Assembly (NCBI GenBank): GCA_904063045.1
Contig: CAJFCJ010000025.1
Coordinates: 310,001-374,000 of the forward strand
Direction: 5' to 3'
Length of the DNA stretch: 64,000 nucleotides
Source: Dimorphilus gyrociliatus
Taxonomy: Eukaryota; Annelida; Polychaeta; Dinophilidae
Below are positions 23,501 to 37,743 of this stretch, piece after piece. The translations under genes were made by a program, and so were the position numbers. The notes under the pieces were generated by a model, which had not been told where the DNA came from, did no database searches, and was given only the letters and a program-made list of their open reading frames with translations. Positions within the stretch are counted from its first letter, which is position 1, and every line of letters begins with the position of its first letter.

Positions 23501-26500
23501 AAATATTCTTTTGTTCTTTACTTTACTATAAAAAATAAAATTTTCAAGATTCTGAAATTCGTCATTTTCGTTATCATCAGCTTTGCGATAGAGAAGGAAC
23601 TTGAAATTAATGTTCTTCTCCGCATGGTCACTATCCTCCACATAGAAGGTTATATTAATATCCCCTGTTTTTGATCTTATAACCCTATTTGTTGTTTCAT
23701 TTGTCATATTTAGCTCGAAATATCTTTCTCTAACGTAGAATGTTTCGGCGAATTGAGTTTCTGTGATTGGCTTGCTCAGCAGTTGCCATTGTGGAATGTC
23801 GGGAAGATGAGTATATACTAATTTTTCGGGATCAGTTATAAAGAAAAATTCATTGACCCTATGAAAGGTTTCCGGTTCTTTGTCTGCCTCCTCTTCATCA
23901 ATTTCGTTATCCTCATTTTCCTTAATTAATGTCCACGACTTATTCGTCTTTCCAATGACACAAGTAGACGCCCAAAGAATGTCGATTAGACGCCATTCAT
24001 CGTTGATAAGAACCGCGTTCCATTGGGCCGTCAGAAGTCTGCGATTGATAGGCATATCCTCCAACTGGTAAGCCGCGCTCTTGTTTATTCCATTAATTAT
24101 TTTACATGAGATGTTCAGAGCTCTATATAAAAATTAAATTTTAATTGAATATTTTTTGAATAAATACCGTAACATTTATTAATAACATGTATAAAGATAT
24201 TTAAGCCTACATGTACGCTATTCTTTCAAGCTGGATAAATAGTTAAGAATTTTGACATTTAGGTTGTGTAAATTTAAGAAATAATGGTTTTATACAGTAT
24301 GAAATAATGAAAAGGATTAAATTTGAAGAGAAGAGAACATGATCTAAACTTTAATCATTGAATAAATCATTAAAAAATAGGTGAAACACCTGACTTTTTC
24401 TCATTTTTTCCCCTCTAGCTTTCTATTTACTTTGCATACGAACTTACGATATTTTAAGATAACCTTATGTCACTATAAGATAAGGACATTAGTATAAACT
24501 AAAAACTTTATATTTTTATTTGACCTATTTCTAAATCTTTTCTTTAGCATACTTCCTTTTTTGTTTTCTTAAGTTTTTCTTTGTATAGAAACTTTTGTCC
24601 TTGTGACATATTCAAGAATTAACATTTACAATGAGTATATTTAATCTTAATTTAACTTTAAAAAAGACTCAATTGTATTTTAATCTCTCTTTCTCTCTCT
24701 CCGTCTCTTTATTTCTCTTTATCTCTTATTAGAAAGGCAAATAACTAAATTTTTAGTCTACGTAATTCAATTTCTAATAGCTTTAGATTATAATCAGCTA
24801 AATACTCTATCTTCGATGCAAATAAATGAATTTCATTGTAAATAATTTTACTAACACAGAGAAAAAAGAGAGAGGAAAAATAAGAGATGATTGAAAGAAA
24901 TAGAGTAAAAGAGAGAGAATGGGAAGAGAGTGAGAAAAATAGAGACAAAAAGAGGGAACAACGAAAGGAAATAAAAGGATTTGATAAATTGGATTTCGAA
25001 ATTTTGACAGTAGCTCCTACTACTTTTACTATCTTTGTTGCAGTATCTCATCATTTACGGATAGATGTAAATAAATATTCGTAGGGTAAACTAGATAAGA
25101 CAAGAAAAGATGATAAAATAGATAAAAAGACTTTACTAATGAAGAAAATCAAGCAATTAAATAGTCATCAATCTTTGTAGAAAATTATTCAGTACAACTT
25201 TATCTCTGTTCTCCTATCATTCTTTTTTCCTATTCGTCACTCTAGTCAGTTCATACTCCTCTTTCTCTCTCTCTCCTTCTCTCTCTCTTACAAAAATATG
25301 CAGTAGCAGCTTTACTCTTCTTCTGGCTATTCCCTTACCCTTAACCCCATTTAGTTGCTGTAAATGTTTACCACCGCTATTCATTCTATATTCTTTCATT
25401 ACTTAATGACTTATGAAGGGATTAATTAATGCTTAAAATAATTGCTCGAAATTGAAAATAGAATAGTTTTTCTTTCCTTTTTCTACCTTTGCTTTATTTT
25501 CTTTTATATTTAAAGATTATTAGTTTAATGTTGGTAATTTCAGTTCTATTTTTATATAGAACACAATATAAAAAAAACGAACTACTTCTACGTCATCAAA
25601 AAGCCATTGATAATTTTTAAGGATATTCTCTAATTATTGAATTAAATTATGAAGAAGGGAGAAACAAAAACAAGCAAGATGTACACTGTATAGAAGCGTG
25701 CAGAGGGTAATCAAAGATCTTAATCATACATAATTAGTTCCTATTTAAGAGATAGAGATAGATTTTAGAGAATAGGAAAAAAAATGAAGTATAAAATTGA
25801 TTTTTTATAAGAAATGTAGTAATTATTAACGAGAACTGACGTAAAAGATAAATATGAGAGCTGGAATAGAGCTATATATTAAACATACTTGGGAATTATT
25901 AAATCCTGTCTTGTAGTATTGTTGCTCTTTACATTTTTCCGATTGTCTATTTAATGAAATAATGTGTGGGTGGGTTTTTTTTGCAATAAAATTGTAGAAA
26001 ATTGTCTTTTCTCTGCTAAATAGATTTATTTTCCATTTTGTATTCGTCTTTTTCAAAATTAGACTACCGTTAATTTTTCATAGAATTTTTTAATTATTTA
26101 AGTTAATTATACAAATATTGTATTTTATTTATTACATTCATATTATTTTATAGTTTCAAAAATCTTTCTGCAAATGCTCTTTTTTCTATGTTAACAATTA
26201 TTAAGAATTCTCTTAAGAGCGTCGCAAAAATCCTTATGGGAAATGAAAAAGTATCCTTTTACAATGAAGTGTATGGTTTTTGTTATTAACTAGTAAAATA
26301 TGGAGATAACGAGATTTAAAGTATTTAATGTTATAATTAAGGAGAAAAATATTGATATAGCAAAGAAAATAAGACAGGGAGGGAGAGATGAAAAGTTATT
26401 GCATAGTAAATTTAACATTTAAGCATTTAAAGGAAAAGTTTTACATACCTGCAGCACATAGCAAGAAAGTAAGCATGATTTCCCATGTTCCATTGTATTT

Positions 26501-26819
26501 TTAACATGTAGTCTAAGGGCGTTCCACCCTCTGGCAAATCTTCAACTTTGTTCTCCAAGTTTGAGAAATCTATAGAAGCTATCCAGGAAAATAAGGCCCT
26601 AACAAGTTCTAATTCAGTGTTTGAAATAGATTTCATATATGTATTAAATTCATCCCAATCGTTCATCTTCATTATATCAAACTATAAATAAATGATAAAA
26701 AAGGATGTTAAGAAAGTAATTTTTAATTAAATATGTAATATAAAATGTATATATATTAGAGTATATATATATATATATACAGTATATAATATATAATATA
26801 TACAGTATATATATATATA

Positions 26820-26853
<34 letters not shown>

Positions 26854-28361
26854 TTTATATAGTTCACAAAAGACAGGGAAATATTGCATTGACAGAAATG
26901 TAATCTTATTCTAGTTGCAAACCTCTCTCGAGAGTTTGTCGATTTCAGAAAACTTTTCCCCTTGGAATATTTCATTTTTCTTTTTTCTACAAGGTTTAGG
27001 AAGTGGTAACGGTTGTTCTCGGTGTTGTGAACATTCAGCCTTTAAATAATGACATATTTATAATTAAATTATAATATTTAATATAAATTATGCTATTCTT
27101 GTTGTAATAGCCTATACAGCAACCATATAAGGGATTGGTAGATGTAGAAAAAGGAAAGACAACAGATAATATCAATTTTATGTATCTGATTGATAGATTA
27201 ACTATCTGATCATTTAAATCAGGGCTCTTTTTAAAGAAGGATTAGAAGGTAAAATATTATTAAAATTATAATAAAGATAGAGGATTCGAAGGCTCATTAA
27301 CTGTTGTTCATTAGTCAATTAATTAACTAACACTAGTCCTACTAAACTCTTTAAGGAAGAGATAACTTATGAAAGTGAAATTCTCCTTTTGCATGCTTTC
27401 ATTCTATTATCATTATCATAATAGAAAATGAAAAGTGATTGTTAGACTCTTTGTTTATCTTGTTAAAAAACTTGATACTTTCCAACATGCTCTGTCCATT
27501 TTCCAGAACAGAACTAAATTCACTATCTACCTTGTAGATAAAATATGTACACTCGACAAAATCTTTTGTTTAATTGACAAACTACAATTATATAATTGTA
27601 AAGTATTATGTATGCCAAAACACCAATAATTGATCAGCATGTTTCTCTCTACTATATAAACTGTTTATTTCTATCGCTTTTCTTAAGTAATAGTCGATAG
27701 AAATAGAAAAATTTGTAAAATTACTTAAACGCGATCAAAATAAATAGTATTACATTTATAACATATAAATTCTTTACATACAGTATATATACTTAAAGAA
27801 GAATACATCGTAACGTTTTAAGGGTGACAATTCAATTCTAAGATAAATTCTGCTTGCTTGATATAATTTATAAAAGTAAAGAAAATTTTATCTTAATTTT
27901 CCCAATCATTATTCTTCTCGTTTTCTTTCTGTCTCTATCTCCTCTTCCCTTACTCTCTCCTCCCTTTTCTCCCTTTCTCACTTACTTGCTTATTTACTAA
28001 ATCTATCTTATTTTCTCTCTCTCTCTCTCTCTCTCCCTTACTTTGTCTCTATCCATCTCTCTATCAATCTATCTATCAATGTATCCTTCCATACATCTAT
28101 CTATCTCTACAGTCGTATATCTTTATTTATTGTAAGTTTTATACTTGAATTTCTATTGTGTTTGGTGGTTTTTTTTCCGTATATAAAGTTCACGTTCACA
28201 TGACTTACAATTGCGCTATGATCTAAAGTATTTCTTTGAAGAGTTGTTACCTGAGGTTGGGTAGCAGGTGGTAAAATATCAGAATATTTTCTCAATATTT
28301 GTTGTCCTTTTTCACTGTTTGATTCAACAAATTTAACGGTTTTCGTTGGTTGACTACCCAT
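20569..28361 (-). CDS. KY/hillarin transglutaminase-like protein fused to a dynein-type microtubule-binding stalk head
   Basis: Twelve exons on the minus strand: 28361-28251, 27039-26923, 26666-26449, 25946-25889, 24064-23479, 23242-22302, 22165-21838, 21751-21662, 21602-21435, 21364-21084, 20977-20792, 20661-20569; 1058 residues, in phase. The N-terminus MGSQPT could be myristoylated. Residues about 90-210 are the transglutaminase-like core of kyphoscoliosis peptidase and hillarin (RALFSWI, AQWNAVLINDEWRLIDILWA), followed by the family's NEFFF.TDP..PQWQLL block. Beta-sandwich repeats fill about 260-750 (LPTGGDYALKLF, LPGKGEFALNVF). A Glu/Lys-rich linker and coiled coil follow (about 750-920). 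Residues about 915-1030 match the dynein heavy-chain microtubule-binding domain (AELKSYNSPPEP, LLLGE, W, then VRDVSSAAATFFVW). The Cys and His of the catalytic triad are missing, so it is probably a non-enzymatic scaffold linking a binding partner to microtubules (inference). Confidence 0.85.
26757..26852. repeat. Compound (TA)n microsatellite with embedded TACAGTA/TACTGTA
   Basis: A TA-rich tract in an intron of the KY-stalk gene, interrupted three times by TACAGTA or TACTGTA (about 26778, 26800, 26818). Its translations give spurious Tyr/Ile reading frames on both strands. Confidence 0.9.
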
Positions 28362-31300
28362 TTTTTCTCAGAGGTTCACTTAACCCTTTCTAAGAAATAA
28401 ATTAATTTTGAATAAACAATAATAAAATTGAATGAAATATAAACTTTTACAACATACCTTCTTGTTGGATATGTAACTCAAGAATAAGTTTTTTCGGTGT
28501 TTAGAACTAATTAGCCTGATATATAAATATATAAGTATTCATGTTAAAAAAACCTTTTAATTGTAATTTGAAACAGCGCGGTTATTTTTATTATGAAAAT
28601 ACCAGATTTATTAAAGATTTATTTCGATAGTTTCTAATATAACTAATAAATTTTTATTCATACCATATGTCACGAACTCCAATTGCACATAGCATGTAGA
28701 CTTCAACTATGACTGTTCAAGGTATCTAAAATAAACAGTTTTATAGTTGCTGAACCGAAATGTATAGAATTATACGTATCAAGATCAATATATATATATT
28801 GAGCAGAAATAATGATTTTCCTAAGGAGTCACAAAAAAGACTAATTCATACTTGTTCAAAAGAATTCACACTTAATAAATGTTGCGTGGCTTATTAAAAA
28901 ACAATAACTTCTTTCAAACTATATATTTCCTCAATATAACATCTATTTTTTCCATACATCTATCAGTCTATCTGTCATTTTTCCTCTGTCTCTCAGATTT
29001 ATTTTAACGAAATCTTTTTCCTCTAATTTCTTGTAGAAGGATTAGATTATTATTAAATATTTAAGGTATCGTACATAAATTACATGAACTGCAGAGATAA
29101 TCAATACTGTTTTGAACCTTTATTTTAAACTTATAATACTATTAAATACGTACTTTAAGTATAATCATTTCTCTTTTGAAGTAACACGGCTTATATTGAA
29201 TTCACATAGTTTAAAAGTGTTCAGAAAACAAAATAGAACAATTCATAAAACGTTTAACTAGAAGAAGATAGTAATGTTACATTTCTTTGTATTAAAATAT
29301 CTTTTAATAGTTGCATTTAATGAAATTGAAAAAGAAAACTGAACTATATTTTTATTGAACTTGATGCCATCTTTCATATTTTGCATTCGTTTTTCTCTTT
29401 CATCTTTTATTAACAAAATAAGTTGTTTAACTTTTTAAAAATACTCTTTTTAGAGGGAAGATTAACAGGAAGTACGACAAAGAGTATCGACAATTCAATT
29501 ATCAGTCATATATAAAAAAAAATTACATTAATAACTTCAATAATCTTCTGTAATATTCATATACGTGTATATCTGTGCGGTTTGTCAGTTCACTTTCTCT
29601 CTTTCTTTTCCTATTAGATTTTTCAAGGTCGGATAAAATTATTTCTTCTGTTCTGATATTTAGCAATATCAGCGAAAATAGGGGATAAAGAAAAGAAACC
29701 GTGACATTAGCATCTTATCCAACTTTCTTTCCATTTTCTCGCTTTTATTCCCCTCCAATCGAATATCAAGCGAAAAAAGACAGAAGAAGGCGTGATTCCC
29801 AATTAGCTGGGACTGAAATGACGGATATTGGATTCAGTATGGCCTGTTACTTTAGCCTTTTCAATCAAAACGGAAAAGCGCCTTAGGTATAAAACTCTTA
29901 TTTGGAAAACAAAATACTTACAATATCTACGAAACAGTAGAAAACTCATTATGTGCGCTATTTTGTAATCACTTGGTCGATAGTGTTTACATTGTAACTT
30001 AAAGGTCATACGTTTTTCTCTTCCGCCTGTCTCAAATTCTTAATAAGTCCTACTATGTGCTAAAATATCTATTCGCTCGATTTACTTGAAATTTAAACTA
30101 TTTATAGACATTTTCTGAATAAATCGAAAATAAGACTGAATGGGCGAACCAATCAAGGAAAAGAGAACGAAATAGGTAGATAGAAGAATGGAAAAATGCG
30201 TTCCACGACCTACTATCGAATGACGTTAGATTTGATTTGAAAAGAAAGTAGATCAACGTTTATTACACTTCTAGAGCCTTCGGGGACGCCCACTACCATT
30301 TTACTTTCATTCAATTATTTTCCTACAAATTTCTAGCAACATCAGGAAATGAAAGCTATAGGGAGTATTTTTAACTAGCAACCTATTTCAACAATCTACA
30401 CAACTTGTTAAAGCCTTTATTTCTTTATATTTTAAAAACTTAGTTCGTCTTAAGTATTATATTAGTATCTTAACAGCATATAAAGAAACTTTGTTGTTCT
30501 CTTTCTCTTCTTCTTTTTCTTCTTCTTTTCGTCTTCTTAGGGAAAAGTTTTAATCATTAGTATTTTTATTTTTTTTTTAAAAAAAACACTAAATTTTTTC
30601 AATAGCAAAGTTATTAATAGTAAACTCTAATTATTCTTCTTTTTACTTTGTTAGCTTTTACCCTACTCTACCCGTTCTCTTTCTGTTTGTACTTGATATA
30701 TCCCTTTTAGAAGGTTTTTTGCTCTTTATAAGGTACTTTTTAGTTTGACAATACATAACTTCAAATAGGCTTTATACATATTAGTGAAAAGTATAGTTTT
30801 TATTATTGTACTATATATTTCTAGTACGACCTTTACGAGTCAGGCCTAAGCTGCAAAACTATGACCTTTTCACATGTGAATATTGTGTATTCATTACAAG
30901 GTTTCTCTTTCGATAAATATCTCGAGTCTAGAGAAAAGAGAAGCCGGATTAAATCCTATATTGTTTTTATTACGTTTTTGCACTAATGTAAATTCTTAAT
31001 AATAATACAAGTCAAAAATGTATAGTAAGCCTAATAATCTTTTTTTTTTAACCAAGTTACTCTTAAAACTTTCGCTTTGAATGTAAATAGAAAATTGAGC
31101 ATTAGAGAACATTCAATATCAAAGATCTACGATTATTACAGAATATAGGTATCGAATGCTCATAAATTGTGCTTAATCAGAAAGGAGATAGCTTGAATAT
31201 GGATATTCTTTGAAAAAAAAAAACTGAAATTCAATAATTTACGGTGCGTGGGGTAATCAATCAACTATATGTAAAAAAAAATTGCTTTTTAAACTATTAG

Positions 31301-31790
31301 GGACGATCGCTTGATCAAAATAAAAGAAAGAAATATCTCTCTTTCTTTTCATTTTCCTCCCCTCTTCCATTTATCTCTTATTTTATTAGTAAAAATATCA
31401 TTTTATAACAAATTATTCAGATTTTTCCTTTATTCCTTTATTCCTCATTCAAAAATACAATTAATTAAAGATCATTGAAAATGTTTTCTAAAAGGAAACA
31501 AAATCAATTAATTAAATAATTAGTGAGTATGGTTACGACTACGTTGGAATAAAGATTATATAATTTTTAGTATATAATAGGAGCACATGAACAATAAAAC
31601 AAAAAATGAAAAGTTTCAAACAAATAGATACGCTTAACATTCTTTTTTTATTATAGAATTCATTGATTAACATTTCCTTTTCTGCTTAGATTAAAATACT
31701 AAAGGCATAAAGTAAAATTGAAAAAAATTCAACTTGAAACAGATTTATGCCAAAAGATGCTATGTAAATCGACCCAATAATTCATTTTCA

Positions 31791-31810
31791 CGCCCCACCT
31801 AGATGGCGCT
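31791..31810 (+). promoter_or_regulatory. CTCF-like motif
   Basis: The sequence CCACCTAGATGGCGC fits the core of the bilaterian CTCF consensus (YAGRKGGCRS) and is GC-rich in otherwise AT-rich DNA. A second strong site lies at 11721-11733 on the minus strand. Binding is inferred from sequence only. Confidence 0.4.
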
Positions 31811-32245
31811 TTATTCGAAAACGATCGTATTTTTGCAGTCGACGCCAGTTGTTGGAATGCGTTGCCTAATGAAAAGTTTCTTGGCAAATGTTAAGGATTT
31901 TTCTACCACTATCTGGAATTTAATAAATCATCGGACTACGCTAAGGTTTATATAATGCTTTATGTTTCTTTTCTCCTTTTACTCACTCTTCCGTCATCCT
32001 TTTTATCTTTAATCTTTAAACTTATACTCTTTAATAGTTTCTCTTTAAATCTTGCAAAGAAATGGTCTTAAATAAGTGAACAAAAGAAAAACTAAAGTAA
32101 TCGATATACTTAAATCTTTAGCATTAGTTTATCTTTCATTACAACTTCGTTCTTACTTCCTGCTTCTTTTTCCTGTCTTTTACCAAAGTAATATATTCTA
32201 TACAAAGTAAATTGAGGTAAAACATCTTTAACTATTCATTAAGAT

Positions 32246-32276
<31 letters not shown>

Positions 32277-32284
32277 AAGAAGAA
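32246..32284. repeat. (AAG)n trinucleotide microsatellite
   Basis: About twelve AAG/GAA units in non-coding DNA. Confidence 0.95.
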
Positions 32285-35200
32285 AAGTAAAAGAAAATAC
32301 ATATAATAGATTAATCATGTTCCCAACTTTTTCTTGAAATAAGAAAATAGCTAAATTTATCATTAAAAATATGTAGTTTTTCATATTCATTATTACTACA
32401 TTAATAACTGTAAATAAATAAATAATATTAAAATTATTAATGTCTATAATCTAAGCCTACTTCATTCTCTCTTTCTTGTTTAAAAGTTTAGATAAAAAGA
32501 TGAAGATTAATAGCTATACAAATACTATAAATACAATACTTTACATAATGTAGCATGTGCTGCATGCATACGCTTTATATTCTATTGTAAACTTGTAGAA
32601 AAAATAATAAACAATAGAAGTACAGATTCCTTTCTTAGGAAATTATTTTCAGGATAGTTTATCAAGAAGAAATCATCCTAAAGATGATTAAGGAAAGGGA
32701 AAGAAATAAGAAAACCAAATATAAATAAAATCAGACAAACTTTTACGCGTAGTAAGAAAATAGAACATAGGCCTAATCATCAGGCTTAGATTAGGAATAG
32801 AATTTCCTGAAAACATACATACTCTGTGCAAATATGCTATACAGTATATACTAAATTATCAATGAGAGAAAAGAGGAAAAAGGAAGAGATAGAGAGACAG
32901 AGAGATGGAGAGATAGAAAAGTAGAGTACTAATTTCTTTTTTTGTACTTTAATAACAATTTAGGTAATACAATAAAACGCTTATATATATAAATGTATAC
33001 ATATATATACTGTATATATACAGTATACTTTATATAAATATACAAAGAGTAAAATAGTAAGCATACTTTCTTTTATATTACTTTTACATACTTAATGTAT
33101 AAAGCCACTTTCTTTAATAAACGTACTATATAAAGAGATTAAAATACCATAAAAGTTTAATTAGGTCAAATTGTTTAAACTTGTTTCATACCTTCCATGA
33201 CAAATTAGTAAATTGCATGTCTTTTTGCTTATTAAATTAAAAAGGAATAAAAGGGAAATATAACAATATATAAATATATAAATTTTTATTTTATTTTAAC
33301 TATAATTTAATAGGAAATATAAGAATAATAACAATTATACTGCATTGTTCAAGTTAGATAGAGAGGGAAAGAAGGAAGAGAAATGTGGAAATTATTAAAA
33401 GAATAACAAGATAAATACTAAGAAGAAAGAGAAGAAAGTGTAGAATAATAGATGATATACGAGCAACCTTTTATCTCGATGTTATATTTATTAGTAATAA
33501 TATATTAATTAAAAAAGTCAATCAATGAATATGTAGCATTTTTATACTGTATATTTTTATATATACACTCTCAACCTCCTCTTCCTCTTCCTCTTCCTTT
33601 CCTCCTCCTTTTCCTCTATCAAATCATCTTCGTATTCCAGCGCCTATTTCTTTCTTATATTCCCTATTAATCACGATCTAAAAAAAAGTCTGTTGAAGTA
33701 ATCAACTTCTATTCACAATTACTTCTTTCTATTCAATTTAAAAGGAATATCCTATCTCTCATTTACAACAAATTAAATGTATAATATGTAATATTATGTA
33801 CTACGTGGAGTAGTAGTATAGGTAACGCAAGTTTTTGCCTCAAAGAAATGGATTTAATAATCTAATTTCTGAAAAATAACCTTTTTATAGAGCTGATAAT
33901 ATACAAAGAACGCATCGATATATGACGTTGAGGCTTATTTGCATATTTTTAATGATGGTCTGAAGTATTATTGGTCATACAAATAAACTTTGGAAAACTT
34001 TGAATAAAGAATAAGAGAATACTCTAAAGAAAAAACTTATTAGCGAAAGATAAAATGGAGAAGTAAAGTTTAAATTTGTAAACTAAAAATTTGACCTTTT
34101 CAACTAGAAAATCGTTAAATCTGATTCTTATGTCTGTTTTATGCTAATCCAGGCAGGTATGTTAGTACAATTGCTATACTTTTTAGCTTAAAATCACGTA
34201 CAACTCCTAAGCTATATACAGTGTATATATTTAGTATATACAAAAATCGTTTACTATTATATATTTATTATAGGGATGAAAATAGCTTCAAAAACAATTT
34301 TTTATACCGATTATCAAATCCAGATATATAGAACGAGATTCTACTTTTTAAAGGTTTTCCTAGAACCGAAATCATCATAGACGAAGTCAGCCTACATACA
34401 TTAAATTAAAAATAACTTTTCACTGTATACTTTTCGAAAGAGTAGCATGGATAAAGATAAAGTCAATATTATTTGTGTCCAATCTAATAGAAATCTTTCA
34501 CTCAGCTACTTACGCATCTTTATAGATATTACGTTTGTAACATTAACCTATTTTATCAAATATATATCGATGGAAGCAATAAGTCTGCTTTGTAAGTTTT
34601 ATAATAATCAATAAGCAATAGGTTAAACTAAAGCTGACTATTATAGATTCCCTTATCTTTCATTTCTCCTCTATGCTTCTAGCTTCTCTGTTAAATTAAT
34701 TTTTTCTCGGAAAGAGAGAAATAGGGAAGGAGGGGGAGGAGGAGAGGAAATTTTCTTCCTTCATTATTCATCAAATACCTTTATTTTAAAAAACAATATA
34801 TATATATAATAATAATAAAAAACAAGCAAATGGACATTTTTTTATTGAACCAACTAGATGATCTCTTTAGGATTGCAAAAGTGTTTTTCGCTGTCTGTAA
34901 ATATTACAATATATAATTCTGCAAACTTTTAGAATTCTTATTCTAGTTCATTGAAATCTTCTCTTGCTGTAACAATTTTCAATTTTGGCTGATGGTTTGT
35001 AAATTTCTGCTAATTTTTTTCCTTTCTATTTATCTCTGTACTTGCTAAGTTTTCCTCATTTTTAAACTTTTTCTCATATCCCATTTACTAAGTCACTCTG
35101 TCTGCCTCTCTTTCTCTCTTTCTCTCCTTTAATCTTTAAAGAAAATAAAAACAACACAGCGTATACAAATCTATAACTAATACATAAAACATAAAAAAAA

Positions 35201-36125
35201 CTATAAAAACCACTAAGTGTCGTTTTACTGTCAACGAACACCTAAGGTTGTAGATCGTCCCATTAAATTATCTGTAAAAATAAATCAGGTAGAAGAAGGA
35301 ATCTTACAAAAAAAAGAGAAAAATACTTGTATCAGGATGTAGAAGATGGAGATAAATCGATATGACCGTCATGCGAAGTCAATGCCTGGAAAATTTTCTT
35401 TCGGATGTGACGGGAAATATAATGACACAAATTATTGATTTTTTTTCTCATATAAAATGTCATTATTTTGATGCCTATTCTACAATCTTTAATTTCCTTC
35501 ACTTGTTCAAAAAGAAATTATTCTTCTTTCAATTTTTTTCTTTTCCTTCTCAAGTATTTTATCATTCCTTCCTATCGAATCTGTTTAGAAAGAAATTAAC
35601 AAGTTTTTCCATAACATAATCATTTTTCTTTTGCTGTTTTCAATAATCACTTTGGCAAAAAATATAGATAATTGTAATGGTATTGAATTGAAATATTCTT
35701 AAAGTCTTCTGTTTCGTACAATAATTATAGTCGCTTAATTATGATAAAGTAAAACAATGAAAGAGAAAAGATAAATTATACAATTACAATTCAATAAATA
35801 AAAGAACTATCATTCTTTCAATATACTATATAATTTTAGATAGTAGCATACTTTAAGACTAAGATTTTTAGTTTTAAAATAGAGAGTAAAAATATCAGTT
35901 TAACTAGAAAGCTAATAAAGTGGGAAATAATATTTTAAACTTATTTAAGAATCTGCAGTCTATAAATAGAGACATGCATAAAAATATATAAAGGATTTTT
36001 ATACAATTTGCTTTGTTACCTTTTCGTTACTCTCTATTAGTATTATGGAAATGTGTTTTTATCTCAACGTGTCATTACAGCAAAAATAACTTTTCTCATT
36101 TAAATATCAAGATAATATGTACACA

Positions 36126-36166
36126 AGTATATATATATATATATATATATATATACTGTATATAGA
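36126..36166. repeat. (TA)n microsatellite with TACTGTA
   Basis: A TA tract ending in ATACTGTATATAG, one of many with this interruption. Confidence 0.9.
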
Positions 36167-37743
36167 ACACTGTCTATTATATTTAATATCGAATGCAAAA
36201 GAAAAATCACAAAATCTATGATTAACATCTGTAAATTTAAAAAAATAAAGAATTCTTCAACCAGAATTAATTCTGTAACAAAACAAAAAAGAAAAGGGAA
36301 AATCACATTATTTTTTCGATGGCCTTAATCCGATAAATCAAATTGTAATTAATTTAATTGAAGTTTTTGGCCAAAAAAAAAAAGAGAAAACTTTAATTAC
36401 CTAGAGTTTTTATGCCATTTTCTGTATATTTTTTTTTATTTTAATACGATTAGTTTCAATTCTTTAAAAGAATTCTATGAAAAAAAGATATAATAATCTT
36501 GCACCCAAACATTTGGTCATAAATTTGCTTTTGATTGATTAACATTGACAATGTTTCATAATTTGTATGTAAGATATACAATGTCTAATCTATCAACTTT
36601 CGTATTAATAACTTTTCATATTTGGTTTCCTTTTAGAGTATTTTCCATTTTATAAATATAGGTATAAAGATACCTATAAATATCTAAATATTAGTATATT
36701 GTATATACTATAAATATACAGAATAAATTGCAAATGGATATCATGTATAATATGCGAAATTCTTTCACAAAAATCAAACTTCCCGTATTAGATGGGTAAG
36801 GCGACTTATGGTGGAATTAAATTTATGGTGAAGTACTGATAAATTTAATTTATAAGGCGAGCCTTTATGAGAAGACCTTCTCTTCAATTAAAAAATATGT
36901 CAATTTAGTTTTGCACCAAAATGCTATTAATACGATTTTTGGTTTCAATGCAGGCAAAATTACCATAAAAGAATCATATATCATGTTATAGAAGATATCT
37001 TAATAATTCAAACAACCATTTAAATATTAATAATGATCTATTGTAAACAATGTAAAAAAATTCTATAATATCTAATATAAATATTGTAAATATATAAAAT
37101 ATTCAGATATATGATTATGCATGTTTTTTGTTTCTCAACTATTCCAGTCTAAAGGGATTAGTACGAAATATTTGAAAATGAGCAAAACTTATCACACTCT
37201 TATTAGATTTATTAAAATGAAATGTTGAATTTTATAGGCTCAATCATACTCTTAATATTCCTATTTTTGTCTTTTGTTTTCCCCCTTCTCTTCTCTTCTC
37301 TTTCTCTTCGATTTTTCTTATATATTTTTCATTAAAAGGCAGCAAAGCTTAAAAATTTATTATCTAGATTGCTTTAATTATCAACTTAACGTTTACATTT
37401 ATCTATACAAAGATACTCCATTATTAATACGCTACAAACTCTCTTGTTCATAAATAATATACACCATGTAATAAAGTACTTACTATATATTGATTAGAAG
37501 GTAGTATATGCTCTTTTTGCTAGTAGGTGAACTACTATATACTGTATATCTTTTAAAAATACTATTGTTTTTATTGTATTTCATTCATCTATTTGTATAT
37601 AATATATCTTTGCTACTTTCACACCTCCCCCGCCTTTTACCCCCCACAATCTTTTTCTTTTATATACTTTATATGCATCTGCCACCCTTACTCTTGTATC
37701 AACTTATAAATTTGTTACATTTTAATTCATACAGATAAAGACA

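Larger units (their letters stand above)
28362..37743. other. Long non-coding region between divergent KY-stalk and GPCR genes
   Basis: I recognise no exon in these 9.4 kb. It contains a (GAA)n run at 32246-32284, (TA)n tracts (32990-33030, 36128-36160) with TACTGTA/TACAGTA motifs, and the best CTCF-like site of the window at 31795-31810. The right end carries a candidate 3' splice site (ends 37734, just before the GPCR start codon), so part of it is probably a 5' UTR intron. A short mixed-composition stretch near 29700-29890 has an open frame of 61 codons without recognisable similarity. Confidence 0.5.

Noticed and set aside
24745-25399. Open frames on both strands near 24.7-25.4 kb as possible KY-gene exons
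   Set aside because: None joins in phase. Exon 25946-25889 (phase 0 at its end) connects directly to the exon starting at 24064 with an uninterrupted family alignment.
26677-26975. Open frames rich in Tyr and Ile over TA repeats
   Set aside because: They are translations of the (TA)n microsatellite. The real exon here is 26923-27039 in a different frame, fixed by splice sites and phase.
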